From Bordetella parapertussis (GTDB lineage Bacteria; Pseudomonadota; Gammaproteobacteria; Burkholderiales; SG8-39), in assembly GCA_945861875.1 (NCBI GenBank), contig CAMAWC010000002.1:25766-89765 (forward strand): a stretch of DNA of 64,000 nucleotides, in the 5' to 3' direction. The translations under genes and the position numbers were made by a program. Position 1 is the first letter of the stretch. Each line of letters begins with the position of its first letter. Shown in pieces: positions 20,549-29,880 of this stretch. The notes under the pieces were generated by a model. That model worked only from the letters and a program-made list of their open reading frames with translations. It was not told the DNA's origin and did not search any database.

Positions 20549-21814
20549 TCAGGCGGCCGCGACCGCGAAGCCCATCAGGTCGCAATAGCCCTTCCAGAAC
20601 GCGCGTATCGGCACCTCCGTGACCAGATGCTCCTGGTCGCCGCAGTCGCCGCGCCCGCCCATTTCGACGAATGCGTGCCCGCGGCCGTGGTCGCCCTGTA
20701 TCGCCGCATGCGCAATCTCCAGCGCCTCCGCGTCCTCCATGGAAAGGTATCCGCCCGGCCCCAGCAGGTTGCCCTGCACGCGGCGCGACTGGCTATGTTC
20801 CGCGGATTCGTCCGCGTATTCGAAATTGATCCAGACCAGTTCGAACTCGTCCACGCTTTTCGGAATGATGTGCCGGAAGCCCAGGTGGTTCGAGATCTGC
20901 GCCAGGACGAAGGTGGGGAACATCGACAGCACCGTCGAGACCATGCCGTCGGCATGCTCCTCGAAGAACGCGACCACCTCCGGCGCTTCCAGCTGGAACT
21001 GCGGCTTGAAGGTGTCAATCTTTGCGTAGGTGTTGCCGACCTTCTCGTCCTTCGTTCCGTAGGTCGTCAGCACGCAGTGCAGGCCGTTTTGCGCCATCAC
21101 GGTCGAGCCGCGCTGCGAAGTGCGGAACATGCCGAACTTGGAGTTGAAGCCGTGCAGCAGGGCGCCGTGATAGCAATCCTTGAGATTCTCCACGTACAGC
21201 TTCCAGTTGCCCTTGATCAGCTGCCGCTGGTAGCCGACCACCTTGATCGGCCGGCTGCACAGCGCATCGAACCGCTGCCGCACCGGCTCGCCCATGTAGT
21301 CGGTGAGCGGCTCCATGTCGTGCGCGAAGGTGGCGAACACGACCCCCCGGTACGACTCCACCCGCAGTTTTTCCAGGCTGTGCTCCTCGGGCCTGAAGTC
21401 CTTCGGATAGCCGCCGTTGCCGTTGATGCCGCGCCGGTAGGGAACGCCCAGCAGGTTGCCCGCCACGTCGTAACTCCACTGGTGGTAGATGCATGTGTGC
21501 GTGTCGGCGTGGCCGCGCTTGCGGCGCACCACCGCGGCGCCGCGGTGGGCGCAGCGATTGACGAACACATGCAGTGCGCCGTCCTCGCCCCGGCTGAGCA
21601 CCACCGAGGTCGCCCCGATGTAGTTGGTGACGAAATCCCCGGGGTTCGGTATCTCCGCCTCCAGGCCAACGTAGTTCCAGGTGCGGCCGCGGAATATCCG
21701 GTCCTGTTCGAGATCGAAGAGGCCCGGGTCGACGTGCACCGCGAACGGAACCTGGGTGAAGTCGGCGCGCGGCCAGACCAGCTCGGGGATTCCGGATTTC
21801 AATACTGCGCTCAT
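20549..21814 (-). CDS. Aromatic ring-hydroxylating (Rieske) oxygenase, alpha subunit
   Basis: Rieske motif FVNRCAHRGAAVV...HTCIYHQWSYDVAGNL and mononuclear iron region NWKLYVENLKDCYHGALLH; start MSAVLKSGIPELVW. Confidence 0.94.
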   Translation of the reverse strand: MSAVLKSGIPELVWPRADFTQVPFAVHVDPGLFDLEQDRIFRGRTWNYVGLEAEIPNPGDFVTNYIGATSVVLSRGEDGALHVFVNRCAHRGAAVVRRKRGHADTHTCIYHQWSYDVAGNLLGVPYRRGINGNGGYPKDFRPEEHSLEKLRVESYRGVVFATFAHDMEPLTDYMGEPVRQRFDALCSRPIKVVGYQRQLIKGNWKLYVENLKDCYHGALLHGFNSKFGMFRTSQRGSTVMAQNGLHCVLTTYGTKDEKVGNTYAKIDTFKPQFQLEAPEVVAFFEEHADGMVSTVLSMFPTFVLAQISNHLGFRHIIPKSVDEFELVWINFEYADESAEHSQSRRVQGNLLGPGGYLSMEDAEALEIAHAAIQGDHGRGHAFVEMGGRGDCGDQEHLVTEVPIRAFWKGYCDLMGFAVAAA

Positions 21815-21911
21815 GAGAGACTCCTTGGGACGAGGGATGACAGATGACGGGTGGGCGGGTTTGCGCTCCCGCGGCGTTGCGGATTGGAAGCCATCAGTTG
21901 ACCATGCTGCG

Positions 21912-22331
21912 TCAAAGACGGATGTCGACCGGTACTGTTTCATAGGCGGCGGGCATGGTCACCTCCAGCACCTCCAGGTCCGGCGTGTAGTCGATCACAT
22001 CGTGCGCCCCGCGCGGCGGCTGGTAGAGACAGCCTCCGGCTTCGACCACGATGTCGTCGCCGGAGCCCTCCCAGCGGTAGGTGACCCGCCCCTTGAGTAT
22101 GTAGACCATGTGGAAGTCGAGTTTGTGCCAGTGGACGCCCTGCGGACCCTTGCACGGTCCGAGCGCGCGCATGTGGAAGGCGCCGACCGTTCCCGCGCTC
22201 GCCGCGGCCATGCCCAGATCGCGCACCTCGAAAGCCGACCAGGCGTCGCGCGGCTTGAATGCCCCGGGGCTGAGGGGCGCGATGCACAGCTTGCTGAATG
22301 CATCGGTCAGGCGATCGATCTCGGTCTTCAT
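21912..22331 (-). CDS. Small cupin-domain protein
   Basis: GVHWHKLDFHMVYILKGRVTYRWEGSGDDIVVEAGGCLYQPPRGAHDVIDY. Confidence 0.85.
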   Translation of the reverse strand: MKTEIDRLTDAFSKLCIAPLSPGAFKPRDAWSAFEVRDLGMAAASAGTVGAFHMRALGPCKGPQGVHWHKLDFHMVYILKGRVTYRWEGSGDDIVVEAGGCLYQPPRGAHDVIDYTPDLEVLEVTMPAAYETVPVDIRL

Positions 22332-22490
22332 TGTGGCCTCCTTGTGCAACACGCTGCGACCGGTGTTCCGTACCCGACCGCTTTCAGCAGCCCGCCAGGG
22401 CTGCGCCGGTTGCGGGTGTGCAATCCTGACCCGGACAACGTCAAGCTATCGTCAAAGCGCGGCCGGGGGCTAGGGTGTAAAATTTCGCGC

Positions 22491-23702
22491 ATGCGCGATC
22501 GGAATACGACACGAAACCCGAAACGAATCCACGCACCGTTGCTGGAATTGCGGCTGCTGGGCTGTTTTTCGGCCCTGGCATGCGGCAAGCCCGTGGTCCT
22601 GCGCGCGCGCAAGGATCGCGCCCTGCTGGCGTACCTCGCGCTTTCCTCCGGACGCGGCTGCAGTCGCGAGCGGCTCGCCGATATCCTTTGGGGCGAGGTC
22701 GAGGGCGACGCGCGCCACAGCCTGCGCCAGAGCCTGTCGGCGATTTCCCGCGCCATTGCCGGCGCGCACCCGGCGTCTGCGCGCGCGCTGCAGGTCGATC
22801 GTGACAAAGTGAGCCTGGAACCGGATTGCGTCGTGGTCGATGCGCTGCGCGTGCGCACCCTGCTACAGAGCAAATCCGCGTTGGAGCTGGAGGCAGGCGG
22901 GCAACTGCATGCGGGCCGCCTGCTGGAGGATCTCGGCCGCGTCTCGCCGCACTTCGACGACTGGCTGGTGGCGGAGCGCGAACAGCTTGCGGTCGAGGCA
23001 ATCAACGCCAATCGCCTGCTGCTCGATCTGCACGCGGCGGCAGGCACGCCGGAAAAAGCCATCGCGGCGGCCTCGCGGCTGGTCGCTACCGATCCTTTCC
23101 GGGAAGAGGCTCGCCTCGAGCTGATTTTCCTGTACGCCGAATGCGGCCACACGCGGGCGGCGATCGCGCAGTACGAAGCGTATGCCACGCTGTTGCGCGA
23201 GGAACTCGGCGCGCAGCCAGGCGAAGCGGCCACGCAGGTGCATCGATTGCTGCTGGAGGGCGAGACGCCGGCGCGGCGCGGCCGGCGCGCGAACATGCCC
23301 GCGCGCATGCCCCCGGTCCCGGGCGCGAAAGATGAACCGCTGCGGCACGCGGTCCTCGTGCTCGAACAGATGCCCGATTGCATCGTCATTACGGATCTTG
23401 ACGGGTGCATCGTCGGCTGGAACGAATGGGCGACGCGCAACTTCGGTTACGACAAGTGCGAGGTGCTCGGGCGCAAGCCCATTTTCCTGTACGGGCCCGG
23501 CGCGGACGGCCGCCTGACGGACGAACTCATCGCCAAGGCGCTGCGCCATGGACGCTGGTCCTGCGTGCTGCGCCTGTTCAACAAGAACGGATCTTCCCGC
23601 CTGCACCAGCGCACCATGCTGCCGCTGCGGGACGAGAACGCTCGCGTCGTCGGTGTATTCGGCGTGACGCGGCCGCTGACGCGGCCCATCCCGGGGCTGT
23701 AG
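22491..23702 (+). CDS. SARP/BTAD-type transcriptional regulator with C-terminal PAS domain
   Basis: Start MRDRNTTRNPKRIHAPLLELRLLGCFSALACGKPVVLRARKDRALLAYLAL (winged HTH), BTAD region ARLELIFLYAECGHTRAAIAQYEAYATLLREELGAQPG, PAS LEQMPDCIVITDLDGCIVGWNEWATRNFGYDKCEVLGRKPIFLYGP. The ORF-track extension upstream to 21681 is probably spurious. Confidence 0.85.
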   Translation: MRDRNTTRNPKRIHAPLLELRLLGCFSALACGKPVVLRARKDRALLAYLALSSGRGCSRERLADILWGEVEGDARHSLRQSLSAISRAIAGAHPASARALQVDRDKVSLEPDCVVVDALRVRTLLQSKSALELEAGGQLHAGRLLEDLGRVSPHFDDWLVAEREQLAVEAINANRLLLDLHAAAGTPEKAIAAASRLVATDPFREEARLELIFLYAECGHTRAAIAQYEAYATLLREELGAQPGEAATQVHRLLLEGETPARRGRRANMPARMPPVPGAKDEPLRHAVLVLEQMPDCIVITDLDGCIVGWNEWATRNFGYDKCEVLGRKPIFLYGPGADGRLTDELIAKALRHGRWSCVLRLFNKNGSSRLHQRTMLPLRDENARVVGVFGVTRPLTRPIPGL

Positions 23703-23750
23703 TTTTTCCGCGGGTTTGAGGAGAAGACACGATTCGCGCTTTTAATCACG

Positions 23751-23960
23751 CTAAGCGGCGGCGGCGGACTCCTGCACACGGTTCCGTAGCGGCCGGAATT
23801 GCTTCGGGCCGAGTATTGGGCACAACGCCCGCGTGTTTTTCTCGTCCCGGACGGCAACTGTGCGCAGGCTCAGCACCTTCTGACCGGCACGCAGCCCCAG
23901 CGCGATGCGATACGTGCACGAGGCCGCCTGCAATGATGCCAACGGATTAGCCGCATCCAT
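23751..23960 (-). pseudogene. Possible remnant of an IS91-family-like transposase
   Basis: CTYRIALGLRAGQKVLSLRTVAVRDEKN resembles an internal segment of IS91-like transposases from memory; truncated both sides. Confidence 0.4.
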
Positions 23961-24106
23961 GTTGGCCAGGCAGGTCATGCCCTGCTCTTTGACCACAGCA
24001 ATCCGGTGATCAGCATGGTTACGGCTTTTGTTTGTATCGATACGGTTTTATTGAGCAAGCTTCGAACCATGCAGGCGTGGCACTACCTTGAGCATTTGAA
24101 GGGCTG

Positions 24107-24311
24107 ATTCCCCTCCTCCTCAAGGAGGAGGGGTCCGCCGCAGGCGGGGGTGGTAGTAGGGTTCGTGCTCAATGCGCAGCCCTATTCCCTTGCAGGGTGC
24201 GTTCTGACCGGTAGGCCAGAACCGCTCAGCCGGCGCGGCGCATGCTCCGCGAAATCCCGGCTTCGCCCCCTTCGCTTCGCGCCACCCCTCCTCTTCAAGG
24301 AGGGGAATAAC
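24107..24311. repeat. Intergenic inverted-repeat element (CCCCTCCTCCTCAAGGAGGAGGGG ... CCCCTCCTCTTCAAGGAGGGG ends)
   Basis: Two palindromic ends around about 160 bp noncoding centre. Confidence 0.6.
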
Positions 24312-24472
24312 TCAGTGTTCACCCTAAAGCAGCGCCTTGGACATGCGGTGTTCTGAGGCGCTCCCCTCTGCACCCTCACTGCATCGCCCTTAATTGCGGC
24401 GGGGGCGCATGATGCTGGTGCGGCCGGCTTGGGGGCTGTTCACCGGGGCGGGAGTGCTTTAGGCTAGCCGCC

Positions 24473-25918
24473 ATGATCGATCTTGCGATTACCGGGCTTT
24501 CCGCCGTCGAACTGTCGCGCCGCGTGCGCGCGCGCGAATTGTCCGCGGTCGAGGTGCTGAACGCGCATCTTGCCGCGATAGAACGCCACAATCCGGCGCT
24601 CAATGCCATTTGCACCCTGGCGGCGGAGCAGGCGTTGGCGGCGGCGCAAGACACCGATGCGCGCATCGGCCGCGGGGAGGCCGCCGGTGCGCTCGCCGGC
24701 GTGCCGGTGGGCATCAAGGACGTGACGCCGACGGCGGGCATTCGCACCACCTACGGCTCGACGCTGTTTGCCGACAACGTGCCGACCGAGGATGCCGAGG
24801 CGGTGACGCGTCTCAAGGCTGCGGGCGCCATTGTCATCGGCAAGACCAACACCCCGGAATTTGCCACCGGCGGCAACACCTTCAACGCGGTGTTCGGCGC
24901 GACGCGCAACCCCTGGGATACGCGCCTGTCGGCAAGCGGCTCCACCGGCGGCGGTGCGGCGGCGCTGGCGGCGCGCATGATCGCGCTGGCAGAGGGCACC
25001 GACCACGGCGGCTCGATGCGCACGCCGGCGGCGTTTTGCGGCGTAGTGGGACTGCGCACCACGCCCGGCCTGATTCCGAAGAATCCGGGCGAGCTGCCCT
25101 GGCACGACCAGAGCGTGGCCGGGCCGATGGCGCGTGACGCCCTCGATTGCGCGCTGATGCTCGACGCCATGACCGGCTTGTCTCGGCGCTCGCCGCTGTC
25201 CTGTGTCGCGCCGTGGGCGAGCGCTTACGCGCTGGTATCGACAGCGCGCGACCTCACCGGCCTGCGTGTCGCCTATGCGCCGGAGCTCGGCCGTGTCGGC
25301 ATGGACAGCGAAGTCGAGGCGCTGTGCCGCAAGGCGGCGCGCGATCTTGCCGCCCGCGGTGCGACGGTCGATGAGATCGAGGTCGATTTTTCCGATGCGC
25401 GCGACGCCTTCATGGTGTTGCGCGGCGAAACCATGGTCGGCAACCACCTCGAGCGCCTCGGCCGGCTGGATGAGATCGGCATCAATACCGCCAATAACAT
25501 CCGCGCCGGTTTGCAAGTGACGGTGACGGACATCGCGGCAGCCGAAAAAAAACGCGCCGAGGTCTGGCTGCGTTTCGCCGCGCTGTTCGAGCGCTACGAT
25601 GTGCTGCTGACACCGACCGCAACCGTGCCGCCCTTTCCGGTGGAACAAAACTATCCCGAGTCCATCAACGGCCGAAAGCTTGACAACTACATCGACTGGG
25701 CATCGCAGACTTTCCTGATTTCGCTGCCGGCGCTGCCGGCGGCGAGTGTGCCGGCCGGCCTCACGGCGGGCGGCCTGCCGGTCGGTCTGCAGATTGTCGG
25801 GCCGCGCTTTGCCGAACCGGTCATCCTTACGGTGGCAAAAATGGTGCAGCAGGCGCATCCTGTGGGCTTGCCTGGGCTTGTCGCCGTGGCGACAGGCCGA
25901 GCGCAGGGCCGCAGGTAA
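24473..25918 (+). CDS. Amidase-signature family protein
   Basis: GVPVGIKDVTPTAGIRTTYGS, ASGSTGGGAAALAARMIALAEGTDHGGSMRTPAAFCGVVGLRTTPG (Ser-Ser-Lys signature). Confidence 0.92.
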   Translation: MIDLAITGLSAVELSRRVRARELSAVEVLNAHLAAIERHNPALNAICTLAAEQALAAAQDTDARIGRGEAAGALAGVPVGIKDVTPTAGIRTTYGSTLFADNVPTEDAEAVTRLKAAGAIVIGKTNTPEFATGGNTFNAVFGATRNPWDTRLSASGSTGGGAAALAARMIALAEGTDHGGSMRTPAAFCGVVGLRTTPGLIPKNPGELPWHDQSVAGPMARDALDCALMLDAMTGLSRRSPLSCVAPWASAYALVSTARDLTGLRVAYAPELGRVGMDSEVEALCRKAARDLAARGATVDEIEVDFSDARDAFMVLRGETMVGNHLERLGRLDEIGINTANNIRAGLQVTVTDIAAAEKKRAEVWLRFAALFERYDVLLTPTATVPPFPVEQNYPESINGRKLDNYIDWASQTFLISLPALPAASVPAGLTAGGLPVGLQIVGPRFAEPVILTVAKMVQQAHPVGLPGLVAVATGRAQGRR

Positions 25919-26020
25919 AAGTGTATAGGAAATTCAAACCACCTTTTTCTCCATGCACTGACTGTACCAGCCTGAAAAATTACACTGACCCTATTTACGA
26001 ATAATACATTCGAGATCCCT

Positions 26021-26059
26021 TAAAAATCGGGGTGCCGGGGCGGGCTTGTTTACCCCGGC
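26021..26059 (-). terminator. Rho-independent terminator of the multicopper oxidase gene
   Basis: On - strand GCCGGGGTAAACAAGCCCGCCCCGGC then ACCCCGATTTTTAAG. Confidence 0.7.
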
Positions 26060-26069
26060 GCCCGCTGGC

Positions 26070-28124
26070 TCAGACGATCTTCCACATAGCCATCATGCCG
26101 TGGTCTTCGTGCACCACGTTATGGCAGTGCATGGGGTAGATGCCCTTGTAATCGCGAAAGCGCATCGCCGTGGTGATGGTCGCGCTCGGGTCGATGCGGT
26201 ACACATCGAAGCGCCCGTTCTCCAGCGCGCGGGTTGGGTCGGGCTGCGCCGCGCCGTTGTAGTCGAGGATGCGGCCCTCTTCATAGTGCACGTGCAGCGG
26301 ATGCGACCAGGAGCCGCCGCCGTTCTTGTGCGTCCATATCTCGGCCGAGCCCTCGGTCACTTCGTAGGGTGCGGCAAAACGGTCGAACACTGCGCCGTTG
26401 GCCACCCAGGTGCCGCTGCCGCGGCCCCACACCCATTCCTTTTTCTTGAGCACGGGCAGGTTGGGCAGATCGGGCAGCGGGCGCAGCGCCATGCCGGCGA
26501 CGATTTTGGTGCTGTTGTCGGTGAGGCCGGTGCGCTTGGCCTCGACCACGAACTTGATCGCCGCCTGGCTCAGCGCCGGGTCGAGCAGTTTGCCCGACGG
26601 GCCGCGACCGTTGGTCTGCTCGGCGCGGTTGACGAAGTAAAACTCGGTGCCCGGCTTCATGTTGGTGAAATCGAGGATGACGTCAAAGCGTTGCGCCACA
26701 CCGTGCTTGAAACTGGTCGTGGTGACCGCTCTGGGCATCAGGTTGCCGTCGTTGCCGATCACCGTTATCGGCACAAAGTTCGCGCCCGTGCCCTGGCGCA
26801 GCCACCACCAGTAGAAACGGCTCGGGCCGCCGTTGTACATGCGGATGCGATAGCGCCGCGGCTGTACGTTCATGAACGGCTGGATGGTGCCGTTCACCGT
26901 CAGCTTGTCGCCGATGGCGCCATCCAGGCAGGCGAGCGGGTAGAAGTCCACGCCCTGCGGATCGAACTGGCGGTCATGGAACATCATCGGCACGTCAAAC
27001 TCGTAGGGGAAGCTGCCCACGTCCTGCGAGTGGGTCGGGAAGCGGATGCCGGTGGTGCCGACCACGGTCTCGTCGCCGGTGTCGCACTCGTCATAGATCG
27101 GCGCCGCGCCGAACAGGCCGGCGTAGACGTTCTGCGCAGTGAAGTCGTGCTTGTGGTCGTGGAACCAGAGCGAGCCGAGGGCCTCGCGCCAGTCCCCGCG
27201 CACGCCCGCCTTGTTGGCGGGGATCTTGTGCTTGCTGTTCGGATCTTGCGATTCGAGAATGCCGGCGTACAGGTTGGGGTAATGGTGATCCCAGAACTTG
27301 CCCGGGTAGTTGTAATAAAGCGGGCCCCCGTCGCTCTCGGAGGGGGTGTGGAAGTTGTGCATGTGGGTCGCTATGACCGAGGTGCCAAAGCCCAGGGCAG
27401 AGGTGGCATCCACGGCGCTGTCAGGCAGCTCGTTGTAAATGCGAATCAGCGGCGAGCGGCCGTACTTGGTGCGAAACACCGGGCCGGGCACGCCGGTGCA
27501 GCGGTTCGTAGCCGCCAGGCCAGTGGTGCCGGCTTTCTCGTCGAATTCGCGGTCGACAAACCCCCACGCCGGCTGGCCTTGCAAGCCCGCCGGCATGTCG
27601 GTGTGCCAGACGTGCTGGTGCTGAACGGCGCGCATCTCGTAGAAGTCCTTGGGCGGGGCGAGCAGGCCGGTGTCCTTGTCGGTGCCGTCCCAGGCCTGGT
27701 GGCGAAGATTGGCGTAGGGCGTGGCAGAGGACATCTCCGGGTGCTCCTCGAGCAGGCGCAGCTTGGAGTCCAGTGGGTTGCTGGGGGCGCTGGTCGGCTT
27801 GCCACCGCGCAGGAACATGGTGTCCTGCAGTTCCGACACGCTGCTCTTGACGCTGTAGGTGGGGTTCATCTCTTCAAGGCGGTTGAATGCGTCCTTGAAC
27901 GGGGTGGTGCGCGGGCTGATCAGATCGACGCCCGGAATCGGACAAACCGGGGTGGAGGCGCCATAGGCCGCGCGCATGCTCAGGCCCTGAATGGGCAGCA
28001 GCATGCCGGTGCTGGCGCTCAGCACACCAAGCTTCAGAAGATTGCGACGATCAAGGCCCGAGCGCGTGAGTTCACGCTGGGTGTCCATGGTGCGTTGAAT
28101 CAATTGCTGCTGTTTTCTGTTCAT
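26070..28124 (-). CDS. Tat-exported multicopper oxidase
   Basis: Tat-like signal GLDRRNLLKLGVLSAS; copper motifs HMHNFHTP, WFHDHKHDFTAQNVYAGLFG, HPLHVHYEEGR, MHCHNVVHEDHGMMAMWK; start MNRKQQQL. Confidence 0.9.
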   Translation of the reverse strand: MNRKQQQLIQRTMDTQRELTRSGLDRRNLLKLGVLSASTGMLLPIQGLSMRAAYGASTPVCPIPGVDLISPRTTPFKDAFNRLEEMNPTYSVKSSVSELQDTMFLRGGKPTSAPSNPLDSKLRLLEEHPEMSSATPYANLRHQAWDGTDKDTGLLAPPKDFYEMRAVQHQHVWHTDMPAGLQGQPAWGFVDREFDEKAGTTGLAATNRCTGVPGPVFRTKYGRSPLIRIYNELPDSAVDATSALGFGTSVIATHMHNFHTPSESDGGPLYYNYPGKFWDHHYPNLYAGILESQDPNSKHKIPANKAGVRGDWREALGSLWFHDHKHDFTAQNVYAGLFGAAPIYDECDTGDETVVGTTGIRFPTHSQDVGSFPYEFDVPMMFHDRQFDPQGVDFYPLACLDGAIGDKLTVNGTIQPFMNVQPRRYRIRMYNGGPSRFYWWWLRQGTGANFVPITVIGNDGNLMPRAVTTTSFKHGVAQRFDVILDFTNMKPGTEFYFVNRAEQTNGRGPSGKLLDPALSQAAIKFVVEAKRTGLTDNSTKIVAGMALRPLPDLPNLPVLKKKEWVWGRGSGTWVANGAVFDRFAAPYEVTEGSAEIWTHKNGGGSWSHPLHVHYEEGRILDYNGAAQPDPTRALENGRFDVYRIDPSATITTAMRFRDYKGIYPMHCHNVVHEDHGMMAMWKIV

Positions 28125-28483
28125 TTGAGATTTCCTCCGTGGTTTATTAATTGTCAAGCGATGGTTGTACTTGCTGAGTAATCCATTTATTTCAATAAAT
28201 GACATTTATTTCAATAATTTCTAAGTGGATCGGAGCATTGTTTGTGCCAGACAGAACGCTTATCTTTTTTTTCTATAACTATATGTTTTTAATATAAATT
28301 AAAAAAATAGATTTTAAGTTCCCGGCGAAGCAATTGGGTCACTTGATCCAAAACCCCCAATTTTTTTGGGTTAACACCCATTCCCCCCCCCCAGAATTCA
28401 CCTCAGGCGGCAACCTTGCTTGTTGTCGTATTGTTTGAAATATATGCAAACATGCTGAAAATTTTCTTTGCGCCAAAACGGCA

Positions 28484-28690
28484 CAGAACGCGGTGTTCAT
28501 CGGCGGCCCCGGTACGGACAAGACGCGTTTGGCCACCGCCATCGCAGTGTCCGGCATCGCTTTGCAGGGCAAACGGGTGCGCTTCTACTCCACGGTCGAT
28601 CTGGTCAGTGTCCTGGCGCGGGAGAAGCACGACGGCAAGGCCGGGCGGATTGCGCGGTCGCTGATGCGCATGGACCTGGTGGGGGCTGTG
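28484..28690 (+). pseudogene. Degenerate fragment of IS21-family IstB helper ATPase
   Basis: NAVFIGGPGTDKTRLATAIAVSGIALQGKRVRFYSTVDLVSVLAREKHDGKAGRIARSLMRMDLV; Walker A altered (GxGKT to TDKT), then loss of homology. Confidence 0.75.
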
Positions 28691-28973
28691 TTGCAGGATT
28701 TACCGACTCGTTCGTGCAAAAGCCAGCGCAGAGGTCGCGACGGGACTCCTGAACACACAGCGGGGGGGTGGCCCGGGGGTGGTGGGGTCGGACTTGCAGG
28801 GTTTGGCTTGGGGCGGCCTATGCGTGCTTGACGAACGGGGCTGGAGTACTAAGGAGTTTCGGGCAAGCCTCACCCCGTCAGCACCATCTAACTGAATTGC
28901 CTACATCACGCCTACACGAAATAGGTTGGCCAGCTTGTTTGAGACAAGAAATTTAGTAACTATTTGTTTTTAT

Positions 28974-29049
28974 TGGTGGCCAGGGACGGAATTGAACCGC
29001 CGACACGCGGATTTTCAATCCGCTGCTCTACCAACTGAGCTACCTGGCC
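28974..29049 (-). tRNA. tRNA-Phe (GAA), CCA encoded
   Basis: Reverse strand GGCCAGGTAGCTCAGTTGGTAGAGCAGCGGATTGAAAATCCGCGTGTCGGCGGTTCAATTCCGTCCCTGGCCACCA; full cloverleaf with GAA anticodon. Confidence 0.97.
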
Positions 29050-29175
29050 GTCTTTGAGATTGGTCGACCCGGACGGGTGCAACGCACAAGCGAGCACAAA
29101 TTATACGGGGATTCGGCAGTCGCGCCAAGAACGCCTTGGCGGGCAAGGGAAAAGCCTGCTGGCCGGCCCCCTTGG

Positions 29176-29880
29176 CTAGCGCCGCTGGTTGGCCAGCAGG
29201 CGCTGGGAGGCCGCGGCCTCGACAAGATCAGCAGGGCTGCGCAGCCCTTGCAGCATGGCCCGATGTTGCAGCACCTGAAACAGCTGGCCTGTCGCCAGGG
29301 CATCGGCAAACGCATGGTGGCGGCTGATATTTACAATGCCAAAGACGCTCATCCAGTCATCCAGACTTCTGGCCTTTCTGGCGCGGTCCTGTTCAATCGC
29401 CGGCGCGAGCCATGCAAGATCAAGCCAGGAACGCTTGAACGCTGTGCCAAGGTAGCGGCGCATTGCCTTGCTGATCATGATCTCGTCGAATTGCGAGTGA
29501 AAACCCGCCAGCGGGGCTTTACCCACGTAGTCGATGAAGTCCAACAGCACTTCACACGGATCGTCCCCGGCAATTTGCTCTGTTCCGCCAATGCCGTGCA
29601 CCAAAATATTGGCATCGCTGCTCGTCTTGTCCTGGCGCAGCACCGAATAAAAGCCATCTGCATAGTCTATTCGGGCATCGACAATGGCAATCGCTCCAAT
29701 GGCGATAAGTCGGTCCCCGAACACGTCCAATCCGCTCGATTCCACGTCCACCATGACGTAGCGCGGAAGCCGGCCCGCGCCCAGGTCGGGCTCGTCAAGG
29801 GCGCGCCATGCATCAAGCCGCCGCCTTTGTTCGGGCGACAGCCGCACCCGGCTGCCAAGCAGCCATCCGAACAGGCTCAT
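29176..29880 (-). CDS. 3'-5' exonuclease, DnaQ/epsilon family
   Basis: YVMVDVESSGLDVFGDRLIAIGAIAI (ExoI), HSQFDEIMISKAMRRYL, SRHHAFADALATGQLF (ExoIII). Confidence 0.88.
   Translation of the reverse strand: MSLFGWLLGSRVRLSPEQRRRLDAWRALDEPDLGAGRLPRYVMVDVESSGLDVFGDRLIAIGAIAIVDARIDYADGFYSVLRQDKTSSDANILVHGIGGTEQIAGDDPCEVLLDFIDYVGKAPLAGFHSQFDEIMISKAMRRYLGTAFKRSWLDLAWLAPAIEQDRARKARSLDDWMSVFGIVNISRHHAFADALATGQLFQVLQHRAMLQGLRSPADLVEAAASQRLLANQRR

Noticed and set aside
20495-21847. 450-aa ORF antisense to Rieske alpha subunit
   Set aside because: Shadow frame; Rieske motif present on the - strand.
21681-22490. N-terminal extension of the BTAD-PAS regulator ORF
   Set aside because: Overlaps the cupin and Rieske genes antisense; ATG at 22491 starts the recognisable wHTH domain.
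26046-28181. 711-aa ORF antisense to the multicopper oxidase
   Set aside because: No recognisable domain; shadow of a strongly coding gene on the other strand.
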